Assembly: GCA_963846915.1 (NCBI GenBank)
Contig: CAWJXV010000009.1
Location: 124,001-188,000, forward strand
Reading direction: 5' to 3'
DNA: 64,000 nucleotides
Source: PALSA-612 sp963846915
GTDB lineage: Bacteria > Actinomycetota > Thermoleophilia > Gaiellales > Gaiellaceae
Both the position numbers and the translations under genes were made by a program. Position 1 is the stretch's first letter. Every line of letters starts with the position of its first letter. This document shows, piece after piece, positions 53,377 through 64,000 of this stretch. Below the pieces are notes generated by a model, which saw only the letters and a list, made by a program, of their open reading frames with translations, had not been told where the DNA came from and made no database searches.

Positions 53377-54672
53377 GTGAGCACGGTCCTCTCGGCGGAC
53401 TGGGTCCTCCCGGTCTCCTCGCCGCCGATCCGCCACGGCGCGGTCGCGATCGAGGACGGCCGCATCGCGGCGGTCGGCACGCGGGACGACCTCGGACGCG
53501 GCATCGACTACCCGGACGCCGTCATCCTCCCCGGCTTCGTCAACGCGCACTCGCACCTCGAGTACGCGGTGTACGCGGGCTTCGGTGACGGCCAGCCGTT
53601 CGCGCCCTGGATTCTGATCCACGTCGAACGGAAGGCCAGGATCGGCCTGGAGGAAATGGAGGCGATCGCCCGGCTCGGCGCCGCCGAGTGCCTGGCCTCG
53701 GGGATCACGACGGTCGGCGACTGCAGCTTCGTCGGCGCCTCCGCGAGCGCCTGTGACGCGCTCGGCCTGCGCGCGATCGTGTACCTCGAGGTCTTCGGGA
53801 CGACCGACGAGCAGCTCGAGACGCGCTTCGAGGCGAACCGCGAACGCGTGGCCGGCTCGTTCTCCGACCGCGTCCGCCTCGGCATCTCGCCGCACGCGCC
53901 GTACACGGTCTCGCCGGAGCTGTACGCCGCCTGCCTCGAGCTCGGCCTGCCCGTCGCCACGCATCTCTCCGAGAGCGCGGACGAGGACACCTGGATGCGC
54001 CGCGGCGAGGGGCCGTGGAAGCCCGTCGCCGACGCGCTGCCGCCGCCGCCCGGGACGAGTGGGATCCGCCTCCTCGCCGACAGGGGCCTGCTCCGGCGGG
54101 GGACCGTGGCCGCGCACTGCGTCACCGTCGACGACGAGGAGATCGCTCTGCTCGCCGAGCACGGCGTCGCGGTCGCGCACTGTCCGCGCTCGAACGCGCT
54201 CCTCGGCTGCGGCATCGCGCCAGTGCGCGAGCTCCTCGACGCGGGCATCACCGTCGGCCTCGGCACGGACAGCCCGGCGTCGACGCCGTCGTTCGACTTC
54301 TTCGAGGAGCTTCGCGCGGCGCTCTTCTTCGCGCGCGCCCGCGAGCGGAGCCCGGAGGCGCTGAGCGCGACGGAGGCGCTCGAGCTCGCGACGCTCGGAT
54401 CGGCGCGCGCTCTCGGTCTCTCCGACGAGGTCGGATCGCTCGAGCCGGGCAAGCGCGCCGACCTCGCCGTCGTCTCGCTCGAGGGCTCGCCGTTCCTCCC
54501 GTGGGAGGACCCGGCGGCGGCCGTCGTGCTCGGCGGCTCCCCTGCGCGCGTCGCGGCTACCCTGGTGGACGGCGAGGTACGCTACGACCGAGGAGCGTTC
54601 GATTGGCACGAGCTGCGACGAAGAGGAACCAGCGCGCGAAACAGGCTGCTAGCCGGTCCCAGCAGCGCGTAG
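53377..54672 (+). CDS. Metal-dependent amidohydrolase / deaminase
   Basis: A 431-residue amidohydrolase-superfamily TIM barrel of the chlorohydrolase/cytosine-deaminase type. The metal sites are VNAHSHLEY (first His pair), SPHAPYTVSPE and ATHLSESADE, VAAHCVTVDDEE, and GLGTDSPAS with the catalytic Asp. A small beta domain from both ends is present (VLSADWVLPV; GKRADLAVVSLEG). The HSHLE form is seen in aminofutalosine/S-adenosylhomocysteine deaminase relatives, so a menaquinone (futalosine) role is conceivable, but no mqn genes are nearby. Confidence 0.83.
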   Translation: MSTVLSADWVLPVSSPPIRHGAVAIEDGRIAAVGTRDDLGRGIDYPDAVILPGFVNAHSHLEYAVYAGFGDGQPFAPWILIHVERKARIGLEEMEAIARLGAAECLASGITTVGDCSFVGASASACDALGLRAIVYLEVFGTTDEQLETRFEANRERVAGSFSDRVRLGISPHAPYTVSPELYAACLELGLPVATHLSESADEDTWMRRGEGPWKPVADALPPPPGTSGIRLLADRGLLRRGTVAAHCVTVDDEEIALLAEHGVAVAHCPRSNALLGCGIAPVRELLDAGITVGLGTDSPASTPSFDFFEELRAALFFARARERSPEALSATEALELATLGSARALGLSDEVGSLEPGKRADLAVVSLEGSPFLPWEDPAAAVVLGGSPARVAATLVDGEVRYDRGAFDWHELRRRGTSARNRLLAGPSSA

Positions 54673-55520
54673 CCGCCGACTCGGCAGCCGCGAGGAGAGG
54701 CCACCCCGAGTGGGAGCAGGATCTCTTCTTCGGGCGCCTGCGCCGGAAGACGAAGTGGGTCTTCGCCTTCCTGGCGGTCGTGTTCGCACTCAGCTTCGTG
54801 TTCCTCGGCGTCGGCTCGGGTGGGAGCGCGCTGACCGATTTCCTGAACGGGAACATCCACCTGTTCGGAAGCGGCGGCGGCCCCTCGATCGAGAGCCTCC
54901 AGAAGAACGTCGCCAAGAACCCGACCGATCCGAAGGCGCGGCTCAAGCTCGCGAACGCGCTCAAGACGAAGAGCGACACGGACGCGACGCAGACCGTCCC
55001 GGCGATCGCGGCCTACAAGGCGTACCTCAAGCTCAAGCCCGGCAACACGAGCGCGCTCACCGAGCTCGGCACCCTCTACAGCACGCGCATCTCGGAGATC
55101 AAGGCGCAGATCCAGAGCCCGCCGACCCCGCCGCTCTCGATCGTCAACACGTTCCTGCCGGTCAACCAGAACAGCATCCTCGGCACCGCCCTCGCGGCGC
55201 AGCTGCCGACGGAGCTCGGCGTCACGTCGCTGCAGCAGGGCGACACCGACCAGCTCAACCAGCAGATCGGCAGGGTCATCGACCAGCACCTCGGTGTCTA
55301 CCGCACGCTCGCCGCGAAGACGCCGCAGGACTCGGGCGCCTTCCTCGAGATCGCGAACGTGGCGACGGCCGACGGCGACAGCGTCGGGGCGCTCAAGATC
55401 TACAACGAGTTTCTGAAGAAGTTCCCGGGCGATCCGCTCGTCCCCGACGTCAAGCGCCAGATCACGTCGCTCGAGAAGAGCATCGCTCAGGCCCAGACGT
55501 CCCCCGGCACGTCAGGCTAG
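54603..55520 (+). CDS. Membrane-anchored TPR-like protein
   Basis: A 305-residue protein that starts inside the amidohydrolase 3' end (70-bp overlap); the TTG follows GAGGAG at 8 nt and begins LARAATKRNQRAKQ. A basic N-terminal tail precedes one membrane helix (about 58-78: WVFAFLAVVFALSFVFLGVG). Two TPR-like helix pairs lie around 105-160 (NPTDPKARLKLANALK, PAIAAYKAYLKLKPGNTSALTELGTLY) and 255-290 (DSGAFLEIANVATADGDSVGALKIYNEFLKKFPGD). Probably an extracytoplasmic scaffold; its neighbour is a cytochrome c. Confidence 0.8.
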   Translation: MARAATKRNQRAKQAASRSQQRVAADSAAARRGHPEWEQDLFFGRLRRKTKWVFAFLAVVFALSFVFLGVGSGGSALTDFLNGNIHLFGSGGGPSIESLQKNVAKNPTDPKARLKLANALKTKSDTDATQTVPAIAAYKAYLKLKPGNTSALTELGTLYSTRISEIKAQIQSPPTPPLSIVNTFLPVNQNSILGTALAAQLPTELGVTSLQQGDTDQLNQQIGRVIDQHLGVYRTLAAKTPQDSGAFLEIANVATADGDSVGALKIYNEFLKKFPGDPLVPDVKRQITSLEKSIAQAQTSPGTSG

Positions 55521-55523
55521 ACT
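55518..55523 (+). promoter_or_regulatory. -10 box TAGACT ahead of the cytochrome c gene
   Basis: TAGACT begins in the stop codon of the TPR gene and ends 7 nt before the GTG start, fitting a leaderless or nearly leaderless mRNA. Confidence 0.5.
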
Positions 55524-55530
55524 CGCGCGC

Positions 55531-56286
55531 GTGCGCGCCGCTCTCTCGGTCAAGCTGCCGCGTCCCGCCCTGGCCGGCGCGCTGGCAGCCTCGATCGCCC
55601 TTGCGGCTGCAGCCTGCGGCACCGGCGGCCTCGTGACGGGCGGTGACACAACGCACGGCAAGGTGGTCTTCAACACCACGGGGAAGTGCGCGAGCTGTCA
55701 CACGATGGCGGCGGCAGGGGCGAGCGGCATCGTCGGGCCGAACCTCGACAACGCGTTCTCCGCCGTCCGCGACCAGGGGTTCGAGCAGAGCACGATCCAG
55801 CAGGTGGTCGCCGACCAGATCCGGGTGCCGCTGCAGGGCATCTCGTGCCCGGCGCCCGAGAGCCAGTCGACGACGTCGCAGGGCGTGACCAAGTGCGCCC
55901 AAGGCTCCCAGGTGACTCCCACCGGCACGACCGTGATGCCGGCGAACCTCGTCCAGGGCAAGGACCTGACCGACGTGTCCGCGTTCGTCGCCCAGTGCGC
56001 GGGCAACCCGAACGACCCTGCCTGCCGCGCCTCGGGAGGCAAGATCACCGCCACGGCCGGCAAGGACATCTTCCAGCAGGCCGGCTGCGTGAACTGCCAC
56101 ACGCTCAAGGACGCAGGCGCGACCGGGACCATCGGCCCGAACCTCGACCAGGTGAAGCCGTCGAAGGACCGGGTCGTCGAACGCGTCACGAACGGCAAGA
56201 ACGTCATGCCCTCGTTCAAGGGCAAGCTCAGCGACGCGCAGATCCAGGCCGTCGCCGACTACGTCTCCTCGGTCGCCGGCAAGTAG
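55531..56286 (+). CDS. Diheme cytochrome c lipoprotein
   Basis: A 251-residue exported electron carrier with two cytochrome c domains. The signal region ends LAAAACG, a lipobox-like site. Haem motifs are CASCH (near residue 53) and CVNCH (near 188), each followed by a GPNLD element, and distal methionines lie in TVMPANL and NVMPSFKGKLSD. Such proteins feed electrons to cytochrome oxidases; the caa3 oxidase operon is next on the opposite strand. A GTG start is used. Confidence 0.9.
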   Translation: MRAALSVKLPRPALAGALAASIALAAAACGTGGLVTGGDTTHGKVVFNTTGKCASCHTMAAAGASGIVGPNLDNAFSAVRDQGFEQSTIQQVVADQIRVPLQGISCPAPESQSTTSQGVTKCAQGSQVTPTGTTVMPANLVQGKDLTDVSAFVAQCAGNPNDPACRASGGKITATAGKDIFQQAGCVNCHTLKDAGATGTIGPNLDQVKPSKDRVVERVTNGKNVMPSFKGKLSDAQIQAVADYVSSVAGK

Positions 56287-56302
56287 CCCCGCGAGGACGG
56301 GA

Positions 56303-56971
56303 TCAGCGGGCGGCGGCTTCGGCGTCGAGATCGACGACCACGTGCGTGATCGGGACCGTGAAGCGTTTCCTCGCGCCCGAGACGACGCCCTTCTCGAGCC
56401 AGTTCGAGCGGCCCTCGGGGTGGGTCGAGATGATGATCTCGTCGGCGCCGAAGGTGCGGAGCGCGTCCTCGATCGCCTGCACCGGGTCGGCGTCACCGAC
56501 CTGGCCACTCGCCCCGATGCCCTCGTCCCCGAGCGCGTGCAGGCTGCGGTCGAGCCGCTCCTGCGCGGCTCTGCGGGCGCCGTCCTCGTCCGAGACGAAG
56601 TGCCGGATCGGGGAGTTCAGCGCCGGTGAGATGACGAGCACCCGCGAGGGCCGGCCCTCGGTCGCTCGCCGGACCGCCTCGTGCAGCCTGCGCCCGGCAA
56701 CCGTCTCGTTCGCGACCACCAGCACCCGGTGCTCGTGGGCGGGCGTCGCCCGCGAGCCCACCGACTCCGTGACCGCCGGCGGGTGCCGATAGCGGTTCAG
56801 GAACCAGGCGACCGCGGCGGCGGTCAGCACAGCGAACACCGCCACGCCGGCCCAGACGCCTCCGAGCACCGAGGCGACGACGATCGCGGCGAAGTACGCA
56901 ATCGCGCCCATCAGGAACTGGAACGCCTCGTGCTCGCTCCTGAGCGGATTCCACGTCGCGCGTTCGTCCAT
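56303..56971 (-). CDS. Two-helix membrane protein with HUP/USP-like domain
   Basis: A 222-residue protein. Two membrane helices (about 18-65) lead into a cytoplasmic domain beginning HRVLVVANETVAGRRLHEAV and ending DEIIISTHPEGRSNWLEKGVV...VPITHVVVDL. That domain is the same as the two repeats in the gene between ctaD and ctaE. It resembles universal stress protein folds (Rossmann-like, DPVQAIEDAL helix) but the ATP loop is not clear. The ATG follows GGGAGG at 8 nt. It is 44 bp downstream of ctaE and probably part of the oxidase operon. Confidence 0.8.
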   Translation of the reverse strand: MDERATWNPLRSEHEAFQFLMGAIAYFAAIVVASVLGGVWAGVAVFAVLTAAAVAWFLNRYRHPPAVTESVGSRATPAHEHRVLVVANETVAGRRLHEAVRRATEGRPSRVLVISPALNSPIRHFVSDEDGARRAAQERLDRSLHALGDEGIGASGQVGDADPVQAIEDALRTFGADEIIISTHPEGRSNWLEKGVVSGARKRFTVPITHVVVDLDAEAAAR

Positions 56972-57014
56972 GTGCTGCACCTCCCGCTGATACCCCTTCT
57001 CGGGGGGCGGTGAA

Positions 57015-57614
57015 CTAGAGGATGTACACCGTGGTGTAGACCACGATCCACATTACGTCGACGAAGTGCCAGTAGATTCCCGGGAGCTCGACGCCGTGGT
57101 GGTGCTCCGGCGAGTAATGGCCCCGGAAGCTGCGGATCGCCGCAAAGAGGAGCAGCATCAGGCCGACGAAGACGTGCATCCCGTGCAGGCCGGTGAGCGA
57201 GAAGAAGACGGTGGCGAAGGCGTTGTCGCTCGGCGAGAACCCGATCCGCGCGTACTCGGCGATCTGCGTCAGGAGGAACGTCAGGCCCATGGCGAAGGTC
57301 AGCACGAGGCCGGCCTTGAGCCCCGCCCGGTTGCCGCGCTTGATTGACGTCAGCGCCCAGTGCATGGTGAAGCTGGAGGTGACCAGGATCGCCGTGTTGA
57401 TCCCGGCCACGAAGACGGGCAGGTTGTCGCCCGGGTTCGGCCACGGATCGTGGTTGACGACCCGGATGAAGAAGTAGGCCGTGAAGAACGACCCGAAGAG
57501 CATGATCTCCGAGCCGATGAAGAGCAGCATCCCGAGCACGCGCGAGTCGATGCGCGAGCTGACGTTCGCCGTCGGCGGCCCGTGGTGATGGTGCTCGGCG
57601 GCGTGCGCTTCCAC
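57015..57614 (-). CDS. ctaE: Cytochrome c oxidase subunit III
   Basis: A 199-residue subunit III with five membrane helices, as in actinobacterial and caa3 oxidases that lack the first two. A His-rich N-terminus (EAHAAEHHHHGPP) precedes LGMLLFIGSEIMLFGSFFTAYFFIR. Conserved: LTGLHGMHVFVGL and HHHGVELPGIYWHFVDVMWIVVYTTVYIL at the end. It begins with GTG three bases after the preceding gene. Confidence 0.94.
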   Translation of the reverse strand: MEAHAAEHHHHGPPTANVSSRIDSRVLGMLLFIGSEIMLFGSFFTAYFFIRVVNHDPWPNPGDNLPVFVAGINTAILVTSSFTMHWALTSIKRGNRAGLKAGLVLTFAMGLTFLLTQIAEYARIGFSPSDNAFATVFFSLTGLHGMHVFVGLMLLLFAAIRSFRGHYSPEHHHGVELPGIYWHFVDVMWIVVYTTVYIL

Positions 57615-57617
57615 GGG

Positions 57618-58465
57618 TTAGACGTTGACCCCTTCTGACGTCCGTTCGACCTCGACGTGCTCGACCGGCAGCTTCGTGTCCTTGCGCAGCCGCTCGACCA
57701 CGTGGCCACGCAGCCACTTCGACTGCTTCACACCGTGGAAGGTCGACACGATGATCTCGTCGACGCGCTCGTCGCGTACCGCGTGCACGGCGGCCGTGTA
57801 GGGATCCGGATGCGCGATCTCGGCGTGCGCCTCGATGCCTTCGCTGCGGAGGATGCCGACCGCCAGGCGCAAGCGGCGCTCTGCGTCGGGATGGGGTGAG
57901 ACGCTCGGATCGCTCTGCGGCGACAGGATCAGGAACTCCGCCGGCGACCGCTTCGCCCGCTCGCGGATCCTGTCCAGGAGCGGCTCCCCGACGACGGTCT
58001 CGTTCGCGATCACGAGCACGTTGGCGGGGCCGCCCTCGCTCGCCAGGTCGACGACGACGTGCTCGACCGGGATCTCGCCGACCGCCGACTGCACGCGCTC
58101 GACGACGTGGCGGCGCATCCAGCCCGAGCGTGCCTCGGGGTGCGTCGAGACGACGATCTCGTCCGGGGGCGGTACGAGCTGTGCGAATGCATCGCGGACA
58201 GCCGCCACAGGGTCGGTCCCGACGACGAACCCCTGGGCGGCGACGCCGTGCGACCGGAGCAGCTCCAGCGTCTTGTTCAGCCGCCGTCCGGCGGACGCGC
58301 GGCGAGTGTCCTCGTAGACGACGTAGCCGTCGGAGGGCCAGGTGATCGGGCAGACGACCGTGACTCGGATCGGACCCTCGGCTGCCCGGCGGTCGAGCGC
58401 CTCGATCAGGCTCTTCCCGGCCACTGTCTCGTTGGCGACGACGAGGACGTGCTTGGGCACGGTGC

Positions 58466-58469
<4 letters not shown>
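57618..58469 (-). CDS. Tandem HUP/USP-like domain protein between ctaD and ctaE
   Basis: A 283-residue soluble protein made of two similar domains. Domain 1 (about 6-140): HVLVVANETVAGKSLIEAL ... DPVAAVRDAF ... DEIVVSTHPEARSGWMRRHVVERV ... IPVEHVVVDL. Domain 2 (about 147-280): NVLVIANETVVGEPLLDRI ... DPYTAAVHAV ... DEIIVSTFHGVKQSKWLRGHVVERLRK ... LPVEHVEVE. The layout fits a universal stress protein or HUP-like pseudo-dimer. The GTG overlaps the ctaD stop, so it is co-translated with the oxidase. No known oxidase assembly factor of this type is recognised. Confidence 0.82.
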
Positions 58470-60420
<1,951 letters not shown>

Positions 60421-60424
<4 letters not shown>

Positions 60425-61470
60425 TTCCCACCCCCCTCGGAAGACTGGACGAGATATTGCACGAGTGCGGCGAGGTCAGGCTTCGAGATCACTTGTCCGA
60501 AGTTTCCCGGCATCACACCCGCCGGGTAGCCCGGCGCGATGTAGGCGTTCGGGTCCACGATCGACTGGTGGATGAAGGGCCGTAGCGGCTGGCCGGCGCC
60601 TCTCGCCTCCTCGGGCAGCTTGTCGAGGTCCGGGCCGACGGTGCCCGTCGCGTGCGCGGCGGTCAGCGTATGGCAGCTCGCGCAGCCGTTCGACTTGAAG
60701 ACCGTCTCGCCCGTCGAGCCGCCGCCCGAGCCTCCGCCGCCCGCGGACGGGGCCCCGGGAAGGCCCGTCGCCCACTTCTTCCCCGCGAAGTCGTTCGCGC
60801 TCATGACGATCGCCGTGCGGCGCATGAGCGCGTGGCCGAGACCGCAGAGCTCCGTGCAGATGACCGGGTAGCTGCCGATCTTCGTCGGCGTGATCAGCAG
60901 CGGGTTGATCCGACCCGGCACGGCATCCTGCTTCTGGCCGAACTGCGGGACCCAGAACGAGTGCAGCACGTCCTTGGCCGTGATCTCGAGCTCCATCGCC
61001 CGGTTGACCGGCATGTACAGGTTCGGGGACGTGATGCCCTTCGCCGGGCCGTCCGTGTACTCGAAGACCCAGGTGAACTGCTCCGCCGTGACGTTCACGT
61101 GCAGCGCATTCTTGGGCACGTCCCCGTTGTCGTGCAGCACGATCGCGCTCATGATCGCGATCGCCGTCACGAGCGCGGTCGGGATTGCGGTCCACACGAT
61201 CTCGAGCCCCGTATGGCCGTGGATCGGCGGGCCGTCGGAGTCGTCGTCGGGATGGGCGCGGAACCGCCAGACCGAGTAGATGATCGCGGCGGCGACGATC
61301 GAGAAGATGAAGATCGCGATGCCGGTCGCGAGCCAGTACGTGTCGTCGATCCGGTCGCGCTGCGTGGACGCCGACACCGGCAACCAGGGGATCAGTACCG
61401 CTATTGCCGTCGTGGCGGCCGCGATCACGGCCGCGAGCAGGGCGAGATGGACGAACGCTCTCCTCCGCAC
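60421..61470 (-). CDS. ctaC: Cytochrome c oxidase subunit II with fused cytochrome c (caa3 type)
   Basis: A 349-residue subunit II. N-terminal hydrophobic helix (FVHLALLAAVIAAATTAIAVLIPWLP), then two membrane helices (YWLATGIAIFIFSIVAAAIIYSVW; LEIVWTAIPTALVTAIAIMSAIVL), a cupredoxin domain with the CuA site CTELCGLGHALM, a glycine-serine linker and a cytochrome c domain with CASCH and a distal Met in GVMPGNF. This makes the oxidase caa3. The GTG at 61470 was chosen since a TACGCT box lies 10 nt upstream and nothing conserved precedes it. Confidence 0.94.
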
Positions 61471-61563
61471 GGGCGGTCGCAGCGTACTAGAACCGGAACC
61501 GGTACCCCACCCCCTCGAACGTGGCTTAAGCAACGTTCGCTCGCTGCCGATACGCCTGTGCCG

Positions 61564-62214
61564 ATGTCGGACGACGCACTCAGCCGCCGCCTGCGCCAGA
61601 TCCGCGAGGCCGAAGCTCTGCCCGAGCCGGAGCCGATGCCGGAGGCTGCGCCCGAGGAGGAGCTCGAGGCGACCGCGCCGCGGCGCCGGAAGCCGCTCGG
61701 TGAGCTGCTCGTCGGCAAGGGCCTGATCTCCGACGAGGCGCTCGAAGCCGCGCTCGAGCAGCAGAAAGTCGACGGGAGACCGCTCGGACAGATCCTGCTC
61801 GCGGCAGGAGAGCTGACACCGCAGAACCTCGCCCGCACCTTGACCGAGCAGCATGGTTTCGACTTCTCGGGAACGTTGCGCGAGCGACTGTCCACGGGCG
61901 ACACGGGTCAAAGCGACACGGGTCAAAGCAACGACGGGCACGCCGGACCCGAGACGCCGGACATCGGGCTTGACGATGAGCCGGGGCACGAACCGTCCGG
62001 CGAGAGCTATCTGCTGTTCGAGGCGGGCGTCCCAGGGCCGCTCCACACGGCGGCGTCGTTTCTCGACGCCGCGGACGTCGCGTTCGAGCTCATCGACGAC
62101 CGCGACCCGGAGCAGCTCCAGATCGTCCGTTTTCGCGACGGCCAGCGGGAGCAGCTCTGGTCGTACACGAGGGAAACCGCCGGTGTCGCCCCTGACTCCA
62201 CTTCCGTTTCGTAG
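61564..62214 (+). CDS. GspE/MshE N-terminal domain protein
   Basis: A 216-residue protein. Residues 1-40 are a charged, proline/glutamate-rich leader. Residues 42-105 match the MshEN/GspE-N domain (KPLGELLVGKGLISDEALEAALEQQKVDGRPLGQILLAAGELTPQNLARTLTEQHGF), which in some proteins binds c-di-GMP. The secretion ATPase domain is absent. The C-terminal part (150-216) is unassigned, alpha-beta in pattern (YLLFEAGVPGPLHTAASFLDAADVAFELIDD). A short tandem repeat lies between. Function unknown; divergent from ctaC. Confidence 0.78.
   Translation: MSDDALSRRLRQIREAEALPEPEPMPEAAPEEELEATAPRRRKPLGELLVGKGLISDEALEAALEQQKVDGRPLGQILLAAGELTPQNLARTLTEQHGFDFSGTLRERLSTGDTGQSDTGQSNDGHAGPETPDIGLDDEPGHEPSGESYLLFEAGVPGPLHTAASFLDAADVAFELIDDRDPEQLQIVRFRDGQREQLWSYTRETAGVAPDSTSVS
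61898..61927 (+). repeat. 15-bp in-frame tandem duplication
   Basis: GCGACACGGGTCAAA occurs twice in tandem, giving GDTGQ-SDTGQ in the linker of the GspE-N protein. A recent slippage or a variable-number site. Confidence 0.7.
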
Positions 62215-62244
62215 CGGCTCCGGCGCCCCTCGCCGCCCACGGGG

Positions 62245-64000
62245 TCAGCCGAGCTGGTACGGCACCGACGAGAGGATCACGCGGGGTTCGAAGAGGAGTA
62301 GCCGCTTCAGGTAGAGCGCCCGCTGGTTGTGCAGGATGCGGCTCAGGCCGCTGACCACGATCTCGGGCAGGATCACGGCGACGGCAACGTCGGGGTCGGC
62401 GGTCAGCTCGCGCACGTAGTCGAGCAACGGGTCTCCGATGTCGCGGTAGTGGGCCTCGTCGATCTCCAGCGGGACGTCCGTGCCGAGGGCGGCCCATTCG
62501 AACTGCATGCGCTGCGCCTCGGCGCTGTCGAATGCGAACGTGACCGCGCACGTGTCCTGGATGCCGAGCGTCTGCGCGTAGTTGGCCGCACGGAGCGACG
62601 CGGCGTGGCCGCCGGACACGAACACGCGGCAGACGAGCCGCTTCGGCAGTCGACTCCCCCTCGCCGACCTTGGGCACGTCGGTGACCACGACCCCCGGCT
62701 CGCGTAGCAGACGGAGCTTCAGCGAGAGGGCCGTGCGGCGGCTGATCGCCGTGAGCAGCGAGGCGCGGCGGAACTGCTCCGGGACGACGACCGTGACGAA
62801 CGACGACTCGCCGCGCGGAAGCTGCCAGACGTAGTCGAGCACCGCGTCCGCGGGCCGGTCCTCCCGTTCGAGCGCCTCGATCACCGTCCCGCCGCCCGAC
62901 CAGTCCCACCAGCGTCCGCGCAGGTCGCGTCCGCTCGAGCCGAGGACGTGGATCGGGTGGAACTCGGCGCCCGCGATCTCTCGCGAGTACCAGTTCGCGA
63001 GCCGCGTCGCGGCGTCGAAGGCCTCGACGTAGAGGACGACGGTGTTCGTCGGCGGCGGAGCCGACGCGATCGCGATCGCCCCCGCGCGCAGCCGACGACC
63101 GATCCGCCGGTAATGGCGCTTCACCCCGTAGAACGCGAGCACCAGCACCGGGATGGCCACCATCACCGCCCAGGCTCCTTCGGTGAACTTCGTCTGGATC
63201 ACGAGCAGCGTCACGATCCCGGTCGCCGCCGCCCCGATGCCGTTGATCACCGCGCGGCGGCGCCAGCCCGGACCCCGCGTACGCCGCCAGTAACGCACCA
63301 TTCCGGACTGCGAGAGCGTGAACGCCGTGAAGACGCCGATCACGTACAGGTGGATGAGCGAGTTGACGTTGGCCTGGAAGACGACGATCAGCGCGGCCGC
63401 GAGGCCCGTCAGCACGACGATGCCGTTCGAGTAGACGAGGCGGTCGCCGAGGTTCACGAACTGGCGCGGGAAGAACCGGTCGCGCGCGAGCAGCGCCGCG
63501 AGTCGCGGGAAGCCCTGATACGACGTGTTCGCGGCGAAGATCAGGATCGCAAGCGTCGTCCCCTGCACCACGTAGTACATGGCCGCGCCGGTGCTGCCGG
63601 CGGGGAAGACGCCGCGCGCGATCTCCGACAGCACGGAGTCGGTCGAGCTCGGCGTCGCGTGCATCTTCACGGCCAGGTAGGAGACGCCGAGGAAGAGGCT
63701 GATCGCGAGGCCGGCCATGATCACGAGCGTCCGTGCCGCGTTCTGCGACTGCGGGCGCCGGAACGCCGTCACACCGTTCGAGATCGCCTCCACCCCCGTG
63801 AGCGCACTCGAGCCGGACGCGAAGGCACGCAGGACGAGGAAGACACCGACCGTTCCCGTCCCGGCGGCGAGAGGATGGACGTTCACCGCCGGCGGCGTGT
63901 CGCCCGTCGCGATCTTCCAGAGGCCAACGCCGATGAGCGCGTACAGGGCCGCCAGGAAGGCGTAGGTCGGAAAGGCGAAGAGGAGCCCCGACTCGCGGAC
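62245..64000 (-). CDS. APC-superfamily permease, KimA-like (partial, frameshifted)
   Basis: The N-terminus lies beyond the window; the frame is open to base 64000. Membrane core motifs include GSSALTGVEAISNGVTAFRRPQSQNAARTL, AANTSYQGFPRLAALLARDRFFPRQF and VYSNGIVVLTGLAAALIVVFQANVNSLIHLYVIGVFTAFTLSQ. This matches the amino-acid/potassium permease group of Bacillus KimA (YdaO), whose cytosolic C-terminal domain binds c-di-AMP. A C-terminal USP-like region follows (VVLYVEAFDAATRLANWYSREI...). Near 62648-62654 one extra base moves the frame; the continuation RLVCRVFVSGGHAASLRAANYAQTLGI ends at 62245. Substrate, K+ or amino acid, is not certain. Confidence 0.8.

Noticed and set aside
61898..61927. 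Tandem repeats as a CRISPR or phase-variation locus
   Set aside because: Only two adjacent 15-bp units, in frame, without spacers; a simple duplication inside a coding linker.

Overview
The window is a 64 kb, very GC-rich, gene-dense chromosomal segment made almost entirely of housekeeping genes. No rRNA, tRNA, CRISPR array, prophage or insertion sequence was found. The fhaA-fhaB-pstP-SEDS-pbpA-pknB cluster, the many GTG/TTG starts, the pervasive 4-bp start/stop overlaps and the leaderless promoters point to Actinomycetota. A dedicated HisA beside a TrpC-TrpF fusion (instead of one PriA), a HisI-HisE fusion and a YSHPxV-type caa3 oxidase suggest a deep lineage such as Thermoleophilia; this placement is an inference.

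Layout. 1-3.8 kb: end of a PII gene with an ammonium transporter, then convergent proA-proB. 3.9-8.2 kb: assimilatory sulfur operon (sulfite reductase, APS reductase, an unknown protein, siroheme synthesis). 8.2-11.6 kb: aminotransferase, leuB, a putative Phe leader peptide, pheA and chorismate mutase. 11.6-17.6 kb (minus strand): a TrpR/YerC-like regulator followed by hisG-hisD-hisC::hisB-hisH-hisF-hisIE. 17.7-24.5 kb (plus strand): hisA, then a Trp-codon leader peptide with a terminator, then trpE-G-D-(small ORF)-CF-B-A. One 16-bp palindrome lies between the divergent his units. 24.5-27.6 kb: SIMPL, HNH, DUF4446 and membrane proteins. 27.7-37.7 kb: Ser/Thr kinase, FHA, PP2C, SEDS, PBP, PknB and Ddl cluster for cell-wall growth control. 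37.7-45.5 kb: cyclic-nucleotide-binding protein, class III aminotransferase, dcd, SDR, a small barrel protein plus an R2lox-type oxidase, a candidate non-coding RNA, a methyltransferase and sufS-sufU-Rieske. 45.6-49.1 kb: two tandem PD40 beta-propeller secreted proteins, one broken. 49.2-52.9 kb: sufC-sufB-VOC-sufD. 53-56.3 kb: tatA, amidohydrolase, TPR protein, diheme cytochrome c. 56.3-61.5 kb: caa3 oxidase operon (ctaC-ctaD-X-ctaE) in which X and a flanking gene carry three copies of one HUP/USP-like domain. 61.5-64 kb: a GspE-N-domain protein and a truncated, frameshifted APC permease.

Two themes stand out. First, amino-acid genes seem to be controlled by three different sequence-visible devices: a Trp attenuator, a putative Phe leader and a palindromic operator by a TrpR-family gene. 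Second, a TANNNT box followed by exactly 6 nt and then ATG/GTG recurs in front of eight start points, indicating leaderless mRNAs. Several conserved genes (cobA, hisC, a PD40 gene with three events, the permease) contain one extra base each. All shifts are in the same direction, so assembly error or true decay must be settled before these genes are called dead.
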